Assembly: GCA_964036315.1 (NCBI GenBank)
Contig: OZ038492.1
Location: forward strand, 43,389,522 to 43,453,521
Direction: 5' to 3'
Source of the DNA: Acanthosepion esculentum
Taxonomy: Eukaryota > Mollusca > Cephalopoda > Sepiida > Sepiidae
DNA: 64,000 nucleotides
Made by a program: the position numbers and the translations under genes. Below are positions 47,225 through 58,089 of this stretch, one piece after another. The notes beneath the pieces were generated by a model. It was not told the origin of the DNA, did no database searches, and saw only the letters and a program-made list of their open reading frames with translations. Positions within the stretch are counted from its first letter, which is position 1; every line of letters starts with the position of its first letter.

Positions 47225-47465
47225 AGAAGCTGACGACTAACTATGTTTATTCCTAGTCTATCCGCTATTACTATTCGGATCGCCATTTCTACTCTATCCT
47301 CTCTTACCATACTGATCTACGCTTCTATTCTATACTCTCTATTACGGCTTTCTATTACTATACGGACCGCTATTCTCTAATCATTATACTATATATCTAT
47401 TCTAATAACTATATGGATAACTATTCGAGCAAGTACTATTAGACCGAGTGTTATTCGAAGGCGTC
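47225..47465. repeat. Degenerate CTATT-rich tandem repeat
   Basis: Phrases of the type CTATTACTATWCGGAYCGC, TATTCT and CTATTCTA recur irregularly. This looks like an old minisatellite with a unit near 30-50 bp. The CGGA islands within an AT-rich phrase distinguish it from the pure AT tracts. Confidence 0.5.
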
Positions 47466-48235
47466 TGACACCATTATTGTTCAACGGCGTACTATAGGTG
47501 TATCTGCGATTACAAAGTGTCAACTAAAACGAGCATTACGAAAGTGACAATAAGTATTCGTTGACATCAGAAACATCAGATAGTCTTATTATTATATCTG
47601 GTCTTTTAACGGTTCCAGAAATCTCTAATGCGCTTCCAGAAGCTACAGATTATGGTAACTTTTTTCCTCGATGGTTTGTGTCCATAACATTTTTCTTTGA
47701 GATATTATAATTTTGACATAGAGATATTTCATCTTCCGTGAAATCCATATTTGAATTTATTTGGAGTTAGCGTAGACCAACAATTTCCTCTGGAAACTAA
47801 ACTAACTGTTCAAGTTCATTAAATAAAATATGTCCGTAGGCAGAAAGAATTTTACTGCCAGGTTTGATCTTTACTATGGTTTTCTTTTCAAAATTTGGCC
47901 ATTCGATTATTAGCTTGGTATATAGATTTCTATATCATATATTTTATTGAAAAATATCAACATGGATGTCAGTAATTATGACAACAATTAAAAACAGAAT
48001 AAGATGATTATTTTATAATTATTGTTATTGAAAAATTTTGATTATGACAGGTAAAGAAAAAGTTGCCTTTATAATTATTTTCTTTGATTTCTGTTGCATA
48101 CTTATTTCCATCCAGCTTTCAACAAGAGATCTACGGTCAGAAATTGACATTTTTTCCTAAGAGCGTATGTATTTTATATTAATAAAGCCCTGCGTAAGGT
48201 GTTAGCTGGACTAGGGAGAACAATTTTTTTTGTAT
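47466..48235. other. AT-rich anonymous sequence
   Basis: No supported feature. Confidence 0.5.
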
Positions 48236-48239
48236 CTCT

Positions 48240-48562
48240 TTACAGCATGGGCTTCCTTCAATGAGTCTATCTGCGTATTTTCCAATCAAGCCTAGGATTC
48301 CAATAACAACAGGAATTATTGATGTCTTGAGATTTCTATTTCAGAATATTTCGATTGTATTTTTTCAAGATCTTCAGAGATATATAACAGTATGCAGGAA
48401 CTGTCATATCAATAGTAAAGCAAAATCTGGGTTTTTTTTGTGGTCTTTCGTCTTGATTTCTGGGCGATTAGTTTTGAATGTTCTGTGTGTGCGTATTGTA
48501 AAGTTGCATAAAATAGTAAAAGGTCCTATGTCTGCAACCGGGTCTGGGTGGTGTTCACACCA
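48240..48562 (-). pseudogene. RTE/R2-like LINE C-terminal domain, copy 1
   Basis: Minus-strand pieces: KMVWTPPRP, RTFYYFMQLYNTHTQNIQN, then KKPRFCFTIDMTVPAYCYIS, and IPVVIGILGLIGKYADRLIE. The pattern (RPDIVVKD...LIDMAVPADRNIS.KE.EKL.KYKDL..EI..MW...TIPVVVGALG.I.K) is the C-terminal region of a non-LTR retrotransposon protein. It ends next to a trinucleotide microsatellite. Stops are present. Confidence 0.7.
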
Positions 48563-48576
48563 TTTTCTTGCAATTT

Positions 48577-48632
48577 CCTTCTTCTTCTTCTTCTTCTTCT
48601 TCTTCTTCTTCTTCTTCTTCTTCTTCTTCTTC

Positions 48633-48703
<71 letters not shown>
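48577..48703. repeat. Compound trinucleotide repeat (TTC)n-(TTA)n-(GTA)n
   Basis: About 55 bp TTC, 35 bp TTA and 35 bp GTA in direct succession. It lies exactly between two LINE fragments of opposite orientation. Confidence 0.97.
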
Positions 48704-49265
48704 AGTGCGACTCTGAAATACGAAGACTCGTTGGGATAGCGAAATATGCATTCCAAAAGCTAAGCAAAGTATTAAGAAACAGAAAAATGTTGTTAGAAAC
48801 AAAGAAAAGAGTACTGAACTGTTATGCTATATCATTCTACCTCTATTGCAGTGAAGGTTGGGAAATCTCCTCACAGATGAAGAGACTTGAGAGAACAGAA
48901 ATATGGTTCTACTGTAGAATGGTGAGAATAACAAGCATAACAACGACAATGTTTCAGAGAAAATGAAAACCAAAAGGATATTCCAAGCCCGCTTTCATTA
49001 TTATTTCAACATTAAGTATTGACTTACTTATGAAATAATAATGAAAAAGGGTTTGAAAAATTATCTACTCACAGCACAGATTAATGTCAATAGCGACAGT
49101 GGAAAACAGCGCATAATCTACCTAGCGGACTTGCGTAAATGTATGGCTGATCAAGGTTTAGGATAGATGACAAAAAAACAACATTTAGTAAAAATTACAC
49201 AGAACAAGAAATTATGATTGCCAACGTCCTGAATGGACACGGCACATATAAGAAGAATACTGTTG
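48703..49265 (+). pseudogene. RTE/R2-like LINE RT C-terminal fragment
   Basis: The plus strand reads KCDSEIRRLVGIAKYAFQKL, SKVLRNRKMLLETKKRVLNC, YCSEGWEISSQMKRLERTEI and WFYCRMVRI in one frame. After a 54-bp palindromic insertion it continues with KKGLENLSLTAQINVNSDSG, KQRIIYLADLRKCMADQGLG. It is the same family block as at 29.0-29.4 kb but longer. The catalytic RT core is not included. Confidence 0.82.
48993..49046. repeat. 16-bp inverted repeat inserted in the LINE fragment
   Basis: TTTCATTATTATTTCA (48993-49008) and TGAAATAATAATGAAA (49031-49046) are perfect inverted copies around a 22-bp loop. They interrupt the reading of the LINE fragment between KRIF and KKGLENL, so the hairpin looks like an insertion or a local inverted duplication. 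Confidence 0.8.
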
Positions 49266-49858
49266 TTTTATATTTAATGTGTGATAATATATACGCCTAA
49301 CGTAGTCTAAATATATAAGGCAGGTGATGTTGTATTTGCTTGCACAGCAGAATTACGCAAATGAAATTTTCATGACCTTTTCCAGACGAAAATAATATTT
49401 ACAAAGACAATGGTCTACGCAGGATATAATTAGTGCTAGTACGTATGATTTTATCAATTTCTTGTAGATAAGGTTACCGAGGTATTTGCTTGACGAAGAT
49501 GTCTGTTGTTAAGGAAACCATGATCGCCCACCACATTTATTAGGTTCCATTTTCAAATGTTCTATTTGTATGTCCTTATATTTCGACAGTTTTTATAAGA
49601 TTTTAGATGTTACATCACAATCATTAGAAACTGCCACATCAATCATTTAGCAAATTTTTTATTGTTGCTACATTTGATATATTAGATTGATTAGTTCTGT
49701 AGTTCTATCAGTGTTGATTTTAATGTCCTACATTACAAGAATGTTACCTATTCCTGTAATACGATCGGGTTGATGTTCATACACTTTATAAATGATCTTT
49801 TTTTCTTTTCAAAATATTTAGATTTTATCTAGCGGATGTGTTGCCGGACTCTATCGAG
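49266..49858. other. Anonymous AT-rich sequence
   Basis: No supported feature. Confidence 0.45.
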
Positions 49859-49860
49859 CG

Positions 49861-49904
49861 TTCTTCTTCTTCTTCTTCTTCTTCTTCTTCTTCTTCTTCT
49901 TCTT

Positions 49905-49935
<31 letters not shown>

Positions 49936-49950
49936 TCATCATCATCATCA

Positions 49951-49988
<38 letters not shown>
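49861..49988. repeat. Compound trinucleotide repeat (TTC)n-(TCA)n-(TTA)n
   Basis: About 73 bp TTC, then six TCA units, then TTA. The order is similar to 48577-48703. Confidence 0.97.
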
Positions 49989-50107
49989 TTATTTCCTTTG
50001 ATTGAGACATTTTCCACTGAGTAATTAAAAAAAAACACACACACACACACAAACATGTTTTACATAGATACATCCCTTCGTAAAGTGTAGGTTGTACGCG
50101 TGTGAAT

Positions 50108-50175
50108 TATTATTATTATTATTATTATTAAAATTATTATTATTATTATTATTGTAGTTGTTGTTGTTGTTGTTG

Positions 50176-50218
<43 letters not shown>

Positions 50219-50220
50219 AA
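50108..50220. repeat. Compound trinucleotide repeat (TTA)n-(TTG)n-(TTA)n
   Basis: TTA tracts flank a block of about seven TTG units, with an AAA interruption at about 50131. Confidence 0.96.
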
Positions 50221-50284
50221 TGTATGTATGTTATGTTTTCTGCTTTGTATCCTTTATAGTCGGGTCTAAACTATGGTCTTAATT

Positions 50285-50815
50285 CCTTATAGGAGAATTG
50301 TCATCCAATTGATAGCACTTTTCTTAATATATGGGATATTTCTAATCGGGCGATTTGTATGCTGATTTTACCTGGGATACTGTTAGTAAAATTGTCCATT
50401 CCTTTTCTCACGAGGCCCAGAGCTCCGATTATTATTGGTACCGTCTCACTTATAATTCGCCACATCCTATTAATCTCGATCTCCAGCCCCTTGTATATGA
50501 ACAATTTCTCGATAGTTTGCATGGAGGTGTTTCTCTCGGATGATACCTCTATGTCAATAAGCATAGACTTCCTGAATTTCTTGTTTTTTTATAATAATAT
50601 CAGGTGGTGTTTCCCTGTCAGTTTGAAATGGCATGTTCCAGAGGATAGTTACATCGTTATTTTGGGTAATTGTTTCTGGTTGGCGCTCATACCTTCTCTC
50701 AATGGTTTCGATTTTGTGCTTCTTATATATCTTCCAGTGTATATGTGCCGCTACCTTATTATGTCTGTGGCTATATTATTTTTTTGCTACTTCCGGAAAA
50801 CCTGAGATTTTACTG
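50285..50815 (-). pseudogene. RTE/R2-like LINE C-terminal domain, copy 2
   Basis: An 87-codon minus-strand frame (50564-50301) reads IDIEVSSERNTSMQTIEKLF, IYKGLEIEINRMWRIISETV, PIIIGALGLVRKGMDNFTNS and IPGKISIQIARLEISHILRK. Preceding minus-strand pieces include HIYTGRY (K-A-x-H-I-H-W equivalent) and SGTCHFKLTGKHH. This is the same C-terminal domain as at 48.24-48.56 kb and is better preserved. Its 5' side meets a TTA tract. Confidence 0.82.
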
Positions 50816-50819
50816 ATAG

Positions 50820-50820
<1 letters not shown>

Positions 50821-50878
<58 letters not shown>

Positions 50879-50880
50879 CG
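50821..50880. repeat. (TTA)n microsatellite
   Basis: About 19 TTA units adjoining the LINE fragment. Confidence 0.97.
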
Positions 50881-50884
50881 GTAT

Positions 50885-53075
50885 TTTTGTCCGGATGTCG
50901 AGATGGTTTGGGGCGGATATGTTAGAATGGATCTGCTACTGATTAGTTTTTGCTGCTGTCATGGAGATGTTATAAATGCATCAGGTTTGCATTCCCCAAA
51001 GGATTTCGGAATATCCAGTGTGAAAAGGTTACAATAAAAGCTTGTTCTTTTTATATATGTCCCATGTGAAATTGCCCATTTTTTCTGTAATGGTTGCGTC
51101 CCTTTGTTTGCTGTTGTTTTTCCCTTATTCTTCCATTCCTCCATCAAAAATACATTTGCCTACTTAAAACTTATAAATAAGTTGTATATAAATGGATGAT
51201 TGGATTGTTATTTGTGTATTGTGATTCGAGTAAGCATCCAATTATATTGAATTTTGTTTGGAATTAAAACAGGAAATGACGTAAAATATATAGTATAGAA
51301 ATTAAATAAAAGCTAATTATTTTTAATAAGAAAAGACGCATTAAAAAGTGTTTGTCATTCCCAGTAAAACAAAGTTCTATTCATTCCAATACATTCATAG
51401 ATCCAATATTAAAGCAGTTAACCATTAACTTAAATTACTATAATAATCTATTAGAGAAGATCATTTGAATTAGTTTTTAATAGGCAATATTTTACAAAAA
51501 TTATGACTGAATCACAAGGTCTGGTGGAACATTCGATATGACGTGCCTGTTTAAACTACGACATACTCCTATTCGATAATAGTTCGGTAAAAAGGGTGAA
51601 ATCTTTCAAAATTGTTTCACTTTCGGTGGAGATTCTGCCACCTCTTAAAATTTGTTGTTTTTGTTTTTATTGTCAGTCTGGTTACAATGTTCCTTTCTTT
51701 TACAGTAATCGTAATTATCCTTTATATTTGCCCAATTAAAACCTCACTGTATATCGTTATATTTGAAATTATTAAAACAATGATTTATTAAATCCAATCA
51801 GTGGAATAACCTAAAAAAATAACAAAGAAATTATGACCAAGAAAATGAGAAAACACTGATCAAAAACAGAAATTTAACATCAAATATTATCATACTACCA
51901 ACATTTAAAATCTACTTGATATTGACGTAAATATTTATTGATAAAACTATTGGAGAAACCTATCTTCAGATCGGTTAGCTTACTTCTATATAAGAGATAA
52001 GGAAATTGGGCATAGAATCACCCAAACCTGTAAAGTTCTACAAAATCCAATCATTAACTTAAAATTATTTTAAAAGAGCTTTAATATGGAAGTCTGTCAT
52101 AGAACGAAACTCATTTAGAAATATATAAACCCCATATTGTATACAACCGCTTTATCAGATCAATGGTTAAAATGGCTTCCAGCGAATGAAGCATGTATAT
52201 ATTACCATACTTACTTGAATATCGTGGACTGGCGTTACAGAATTACCAACAAATAATTGTACCAGATAAAAGAAACCATATAACTGTGAGACTTTCACCA
52301 ACAGCAACAGGTAAAATCGATAGTACATGTAACTCGAAGTGAAAATAATGACATATTCAAGATGTTGACGTTTCATTAAACCTCAAGCAAAATGTTAGGA
52401 ATGGTAACCCATCGATACTGGAAAGAACATTAAGAGCATCCTGTCTTAAGAAATCTATTTTCTTCAAGAAACTTTTTCAGAGAAAAAATCTACAAAATTC
52501 AACCGAAAGTAACATTGTCTGCTCAATAAATGAATACCGAGTGTTTAGTTATAAGGAAATGTTTAATATTACCATTTCATCTCAAATTTTCAGACGTTTC
52601 CTTAATTTCAACACCAATCTGAGTACCACTCTAGCGAACAAAATCACCCTAACTTCAAATATAAATAATCAGCAAAAAATTGCATTTTCCTCACTCAAAA
52701 TAATAAGGGCATTTTATTCAACATCTAACTTTCATTTCAGACTCATTTCCGGAATGCAATGTTAGACTTAGATAAACGGTAAGGATTATTCATTAGAGAC
52801 TCGCCTCTCACCGCAGACCCGGAGGCCATTCCCGACAATCAGGTGTTCTGTAAGATTTGAACCATCGGTAAAGACCATTTCGCAGTTGATCTAACAGCAT
52901 TAGCTATGTCCATGCAAGCATTGTAAGAACATCAATGAAAAAAATACCTCCATCTGCTGGTAAATTACCTCTCCTCCCTGATATATTAATTACGATTATA
53001 GCAGAAATTCACTTAACAATCATTTCATAATAATGTGGTGTAATAAAAAACGTCTTGGAATGAAAAAATATCGGT
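50885..53075. other. Anonymous sequence
   Basis: The first 270 bp (minus strand, 50959-51147) may be upstream sequence of the adjoining LINE, but no motif is clear. A 74-codon frame at 52541-52765 has no motif. About 2 kb have no supported feature. Confidence 0.45.
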
Positions 53076-53079
53076 GCGC

Positions 53080-53205
53080 TGAGTTCGAATTCCCGTCGGT
53101 TTTGTTACATTCACTTATGCGCAAATAGCAGTGGGAAAGATATGAATCCATATCTTTTCTCCCCATCTATGAGTTCAATAGCAACCAATTTACAACAGAA
53201 AGAAA
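53080..53205 (+). repeat. SINE tail without 5S head, copy 3
   Basis: GAGTTCGAATTCCCGTCGG (B-box-like), then TTACATTCACTTATGCGCAA, ATAGCAGTGGGAAAGATATG, AATCCATATCTTTTCTCCCC and ATCTATGAGTTCAATAG match the shared tail of the 5S-headed SINEs. The upstream 5S region is absent. Confidence 0.68.
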
Positions 53206-53880
53206 TTGCAGCCTGCTGCAGGAAAATCTTCTGTCTAGTCAGTCATGAATCGAAAGTTACATGATCGCACAAGATGTGTAATATGTATGGCATTTAACTG
53301 AATCAATTTTTCGATTTCTTATCAGGCAGGTAGTGCATGGAGATATTCAGTATTTCTCATACAAGATGAGAAAGGGTCATTTGTTTTATCTCAAGCCAAC
53401 TGAATTGCCAAGAAATATAATGTTATAATTAAAACGTATCATTACAGAACATGCGAAGTGTTCATGAAGACAAATGCTTTGAAGAAAAACAATTGAAATG
53501 ATGTCTTTATAATGACGACAGTTATAAATACAACATCAATGTCACGTGCATACTCCACATTATTTAACCTGTTTGAGAAGTCGTTCATCTATTGATTTTC
53601 TATTAACGTTGTTCGGGAAGAAATCCCGTATTTCACCGCTATGAATTATGAGTCAACCAACCAAGGCGGAACCAAGGTCGAACGGTAGGAAATTGAATCT
53701 AGAATTGGTTTATTATCTATTCTATCAGATAATGTTTAATTTATAGTGCAATTCAGAGTTTAATTGAAAAAAAATCTAACAAATAGAATATTTGTTTCTC
53801 ACTAGCTATTGCTTAAGAACAAAACACTACGTTCCAACATCTGCAGCTATTTTCAAACAGGAATACCAAACTTTTAAGTT
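53206..53880. other. Anonymous sequence
   Basis: No supported feature other than possible lost N-terminal mariner sequence at the 3' side. Confidence 0.4.
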
Positions 53881-53884
53881 GAGC

Positions 53885-54450
53885 CCGTATTATTGTTACA
53901 TGTGATGAAAGATGGGTTTGGCATATCAACAGAAAAAAACAAAATGACAGCAAATCACAAAACGAGTAGCTAAGATCAACACCAAAATCAGGATTCCATC
54001 CAGAGTTGTCTTCGCTTTGCATCTGATGGAATATGAATCTTTGAATCCATTACGAGCTACTGAAACATGGAATGGGACGCACTGAATGCGTTTACCGCCA
54101 GCAATTTGGTTGTTTAAACGAAATATTAAGTTGAAAGTGTCCTTCTTAAATCAACAAATAAGCCGTTATTCTCCAGCGTGGCAATGAAAGGACAGGGCAC
54201 AAACTGTAAAACAGGCCCTATAAAAAGAAATGTAAAATCATTAGGATGGGAAATTCGACACCTCCGCCATATTCACCAGATTGCGCGCCGAACGATTGTC
54301 ATCACTGTAATATTTCATCAGTAGCAAAACATTCTGAAACAAACAGGCTGAAAACAGTCTTTCAAACTATAGTCGCGGGAAAAAAAAATCAGATTTTTCA
54401 ATGGAAAATCGAAAAGTTTCTTGCCCCGCTGAGATACAGTCGTTGAAAAT
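53885..54450 (+). pseudogene. Mariner transposase pseudogene
   Basis: Plus-strand pieces in order: IIVTCDERWVWHINRKKQND (first catalytic Asp region, normally TGDEKWV), STPKSGFHPELSSLCI, HYELLKHGM, VYRQQFGCLNEI, VILQRGNERTGH (in place of the second catalytic block with HxDNARPH) and NSTPPPYSPDCAPND (third catalytic region). The order and spacing fit D,D34D mariners. The second Asp is lost and several stops occur. It is a different lineage from 12.6 kb and 28 kb. Confidence 0.84.
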
Positions 54451-54454
54451 TAAG

Positions 54455-55150
54455 TTGATTATATTCATGAATAATATTTAAATAAATTTAAATTACATTT
54501 TATATCTTCTCTGATAAACGGAATTATTTCCAAGTACTGTAATAAGAATTAAAATGACATCATTCATAATTACATTACAAAGTTGATATATGCCTGTAAA
54601 TTAACGTTCATCGATGTAAATCTTCCTCTTAAGAATGCCGAGCAGATTTTAATCGTGTCATGGACGAGCGAACAATCTGCTCACTTCATCAAATGGGTGC
54701 TTTTGAAATTTATTTTATTAATTACAGAATGTAATGGTTATTGGGCGTAATAAAAATCATCGGCTTTCTGAAAGTGTTTGTTCTTCTTGAATCTTGCCTC
54801 CATGTTTGCCTTCAAAAAATTAGTGCCGATCAGTAATCTGGAGCACGCCACACGACCGGCACTTCACCGCTTATAATCGTCATAAATCCTCATACCACCA
54901 CTGCCTTGTTTACGTAGTCTGTTCGTGCTATTCTCTAATAGCCTCCCTGCATATTCTTCATCCATACAGAGTACGGTCTTATTCGGTGAAAGAATCGTTA
55001 GAAAAATCTATTTTTGTGTATTCCATTGCACGTTTACTTTGGCTTTCCTTGTGAATATCTTTTAAATGTGTCTACTGATATTTCTCAAATTTTTATTACA
55101 CTTGGCCTCTCCTAGTCTTTGTAGCTAACAAATTATTTTCTAACCTCCAA
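54455..55150. other. Anonymous sequence
   Basis: No supported feature. Confidence 0.45.
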
Positions 55151-55156
55151 CTTTTC

Positions 55157-55184
55157 TCTCTCTCTCTCTGTCTCTCTCTCTGTC

Positions 55185-55226
<42 letters not shown>
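55157..55226. repeat. (CT)n/(CTGT) microsatellite
   Basis: CT units with CTGT interruptions. The Arg/Glu-rich minus frame across it is translated repeat. Confidence 0.95.
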
Positions 55227-55324
55227 AGAGAGAACGTGGCAAGCCTGTCACGACTCTATCGCTGCTTTCACAGAAAATGTTCATATTTCTATTTGCTTAT
55301 AAGCGAATGTACCTAACTCAACTG

Positions 55325-55387
55325 GAATTCGAACTCTGTTCTCTGAATCCGCATTCAGAGCGACTTTACGAGGGTAACTGCCAGGTC
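55325..55387 (-). repeat. tRNA-like SINE fragment (possible)
   Basis: On the minus strand AGAGTTCGAATTCC (complement of 55323-55336) is B-box-like, with upstream GATGACCTGGCAGTTACC as a possible decayed A-box region. No body was recognised. Confidence 0.4.
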
Positions 55388-55389
55388 AT

Positions 55390-55990
55390 CTGCTAGGAAA
55401 GTTGGTCCGCTGTGTCATGCTTGACAATTTGTCTCCCGAGAATCTACCCTGCACACATATAAGTATACATTCGTCCATATATTCACTCTGGTCTGGCGTT
55501 TCTGCAGTGTATTTAAAAAGTCTTGATAAGATACAAAGAAGAATCTGCAACGTTATTGGTTCTGACCGGGCATCTCGGCTTCATCAACGTTCCCAACGCC
55601 ATAACGGGGTTTCCCTGAACTTTCTCATTAATATATTCAAGGTAATTGTTCTAATGAGATTTCTCTATTCGTACCTATATTTTACGGATTTAATATACTA
55701 CTGAATTGGTAGCAAGGGATCATCATCTTAGATTTAAAATAAGGTAGATGTAACCGTAAGTTCTATACCAATAGTTTCTTCTCTCGCAATTCTTGCTTGT
55801 GAGCTTTCTTTCGGTCAACTTTGTCCTTCAAAAATTTAAATGCGTGTCAATCATTGTCTTCTGACGTCTTAATTCCTATTTATTTTATTGTTCTCTCCCC
55901 TTAATAATGCTTTCTTTATGTCATATATTTTTACACTAAGTAAACTCTTAAATGGCTTTATTGCCTTACTTGCGGTGAAATGATTTAAAA
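55390..55990 (+). pseudogene. LINE RT C-terminal fragment (recurrent family)
   Basis: The frame 55402-55704 reads LWSGVSAVYLKSLDKIQRRI, CNVIGSDRASRLHQRSQRHN and VSLNFLINIFKVIVLMRF. This is the family block after the RT core, here well preserved. C-terminal remnants follow in other frames to about 55860. It ends close to the candidate exon on the other strand. Confidence 0.82.
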
Positions 55991-56059
55991 AATATGCTCA
56001 TGTATAAGTAAGCAATTGACAACAAAAAGATATACACATGAAATGAAAAACGGTTCTGA

Positions 56060-56268
56060 ATGGTGGGTATGTACACGAAAATAAAAATAGGTTTATCTCT
56101 GTCTACTTCTATAATATCAAATGGTCGTCTTTGTATACGCATTTTTTTTGGTAGTTTTGTCTGATAGGGAAGCTCAGCTGACACCAACTTTTCGCGTAAT
56201 AACTGTTCCAGACTCTCTGGTGTTTCACTGAAGTTTGTCTGTTCATTAAATATCAATGTTCGTCTTGT
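56060..56268 (-). CDS. Candidate host exon (minus strand), unknown protein
   Basis: The frame 56298-55966 is open for 110 codons, and its middle (TRRTLIFNEQTNFSETPESL, EQLLREKLVSAELPYQTKLP, FDIIEVDRDKPIF) has a natural, charged, non-repetitive composition. A plausible splice acceptor (T-rich run then CAG, complement of 56269-56280) precedes the codons for TRRTLIF. The hydrophobic end (FHVYIFLLSIAYLYMSIFF) could instead be read-through into intron. No clear donor was found. Alternatives are a mobile-element fragment or a chance frame. Confidence 0.35.
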
Positions 56269-56446
56269 CTGAGGTTTTGTAAACAAATTCACAGACAAAA
56301 TAAGATTAAGAAAAATTTGAGGTTCTTAATTCAATATCGAAAGACAATTTTCCTCTCAGACACAATGTAATCAAATAGAGACGTTTTCAATAATTTCATG
56401 AGGTAACTTTATACGTATATATATTTCTGTACCCCATCATTTATAT

Positions 56447-56469
56447 TTATATATATATATATATGTATA

Positions 56470-56560
<91 letters not shown>

Positions 56561-56569
56561 GTATATATA

Positions 56570-56651
<82 letters not shown>
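56447..56651. repeat. (AT)n microsatellite with GT interruptions
   Basis: About 200 bp of AT interrupted at intervals by TATG or TGTG. Confidence 0.97.
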
Positions 56652-56865
56652 TGTATACGAGGGTATAAATAATGTAATGTCCTCGGGTCGACTTAACTCA
56701 AAAAGTGACTAAATGCCCAAAGCTTAATTTTGGGGAAGAGCATTCAAACACATGCAAGCCCACAGATACGTATATACTAAAATAGTATTAAGAAGTTTAA
56801 GAAAGGCAGCTTTAGTGATTCTCAGATCTGTAGGATTAAACTGACAGTCACGCTTGTATTTCTAC

Positions 56866-56868
<3 letters not shown>

Positions 56869-56911
<43 letters not shown>
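56869..56911. repeat. (AT)n microsatellite
   Basis: About 20 AT units. Confidence 0.96.
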
Positions 56912-56912
<1 letters not shown>

Positions 56913-57000
56913 ATTTTTAGTGGATTCTCTTCTTTGTGTAGAGACGCCGTTTATTTATTAAACAGTACATTTATTTATTTTCGTCTACCAGAATGAGTGG

Positions 57001-57085
57001 ATTTTTTATTTATTAATCCGTCAGAATTTATGACATAGACATAAAGTTTAATTAATGAAATCTGTCGGATTAATAAATAAAAAAT
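57001..57085. repeat. Inverted repeat, 30-bp arms
   Basis: 57001-57030 and 57056-57085 are inverted copies (ATTTTTTATTTATTAATCCG / CGGATTAATAAATAAAAAAT with flanking pairs) around a 25-bp loop. Confidence 0.85.
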
Positions 57086-57089
57086 TCAA

Positions 57090-57935
57090 CCCTCTCTTTA
57101 GAATTTGCTTTGTGTACGTTAGGATCAAATACGTATGTCTATTTTGAGAGTCAGAGAAAAACTGCGTGTTTTAAGGCATCATTCAGCTTTACTTGATAAT
57201 CAATGCACTCTTTGACCGAGAGGTCTAAAGAACGTCATAGTGTAATGACGGTTACCTCTAGTGGAACATACGTTTGGATCCTGCTGGATTGCGCATATTT
57301 TTCTCTAATAAGATATCTTGAATATTCAGTCCGGGAGACGATCTACATTCACATACACCTATGTTTAGCCAACCACCCGATTACACTAGCACTACGTGTA
57401 ATAAGTATCTTTTGTTAATAAAATCTGTTTAGTTGATGAATTCATAAACTCCATTTTTGATTAGTCTAACCAAATTTATTGGTCAATTCCAATTTTAAGC
57501 ATTTATCATTACCATTTATTTATCGAATCTTGGACGACGTTCATTTTCTTATACCCAAACCAAAAATTTGTTATAAGTAACACTCCTATGACCGTGTTGT
57601 CAGAATGAACAATGATTATTGTCCTGAGAATCTATATGACACATACCTGTAGCAATATCTATTTGGAAAGTCAATGCAGAAATAGAAAATAAGACGAACG
57701 GTTGGGAAAATTTTCAGTGTTAGTTTTTATTATCCTGGCATTATCTTAGTCACATTCATTGGCCTGATAATTCTTAATTAATCCTTTGACTATACTATGG
57801 CATTTTATGTATCTTCTATGTAATATTTGCAAAAATAAAACATTCTCTTCACAGAAAGTCTATCTGCTATATCATGAGCGTAGCAGAATAAAAGCAAAAA
57901 GGTTCATAGGTAACCATGTATATGCGCATATCGTA
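57090..57935. other. Anonymous sequence
   Basis: No supported feature. Confidence 0.45.
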
Positions 57936-57937
57936 AG

Positions 57938-58085
57938 TGTTTTTGCCGGTTTCAAATTCCAGGCTGGGATCCTTGCATTCACTTTCGCATAAACACCCTT
58001 CGGAAAGAAATGAACATCATTGGCCCCCTCCTCGCCCGGCTAATAACAAGGTAGACTGGAACCACTTACTTTGCTTGGTAACCAG
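57938..58085 (+). repeat. SINE tail without 5S head, copy 4
   Basis: GGTTTCAAATTCCAGGCTGG, then GCATTCACTTTCGCATAAAC, ACCCTTCGGAAAGAAATGAA and CTCCTCGCCCGGCTAAT match the tail of the 5S-headed SINEs (compare 45720-45810). The head is not 5S-like. Confidence 0.68.
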
Positions 58086-58089
58086 TCTA

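Noticed and set aside
48526..48767. Poly-Leu/poly-Glu/poly-Arg frames that look like homopolymeric tracts of a protein
   Set aside because: Translation of the TTC/TTA/GTA microsatellite. The real reading on each side is LINE protein in opposite orientations.
55096..55284. Arg/Glu-rich minus-strand frame resembling an SR-type protein
   Set aside because: It is a translated CT microsatellite.
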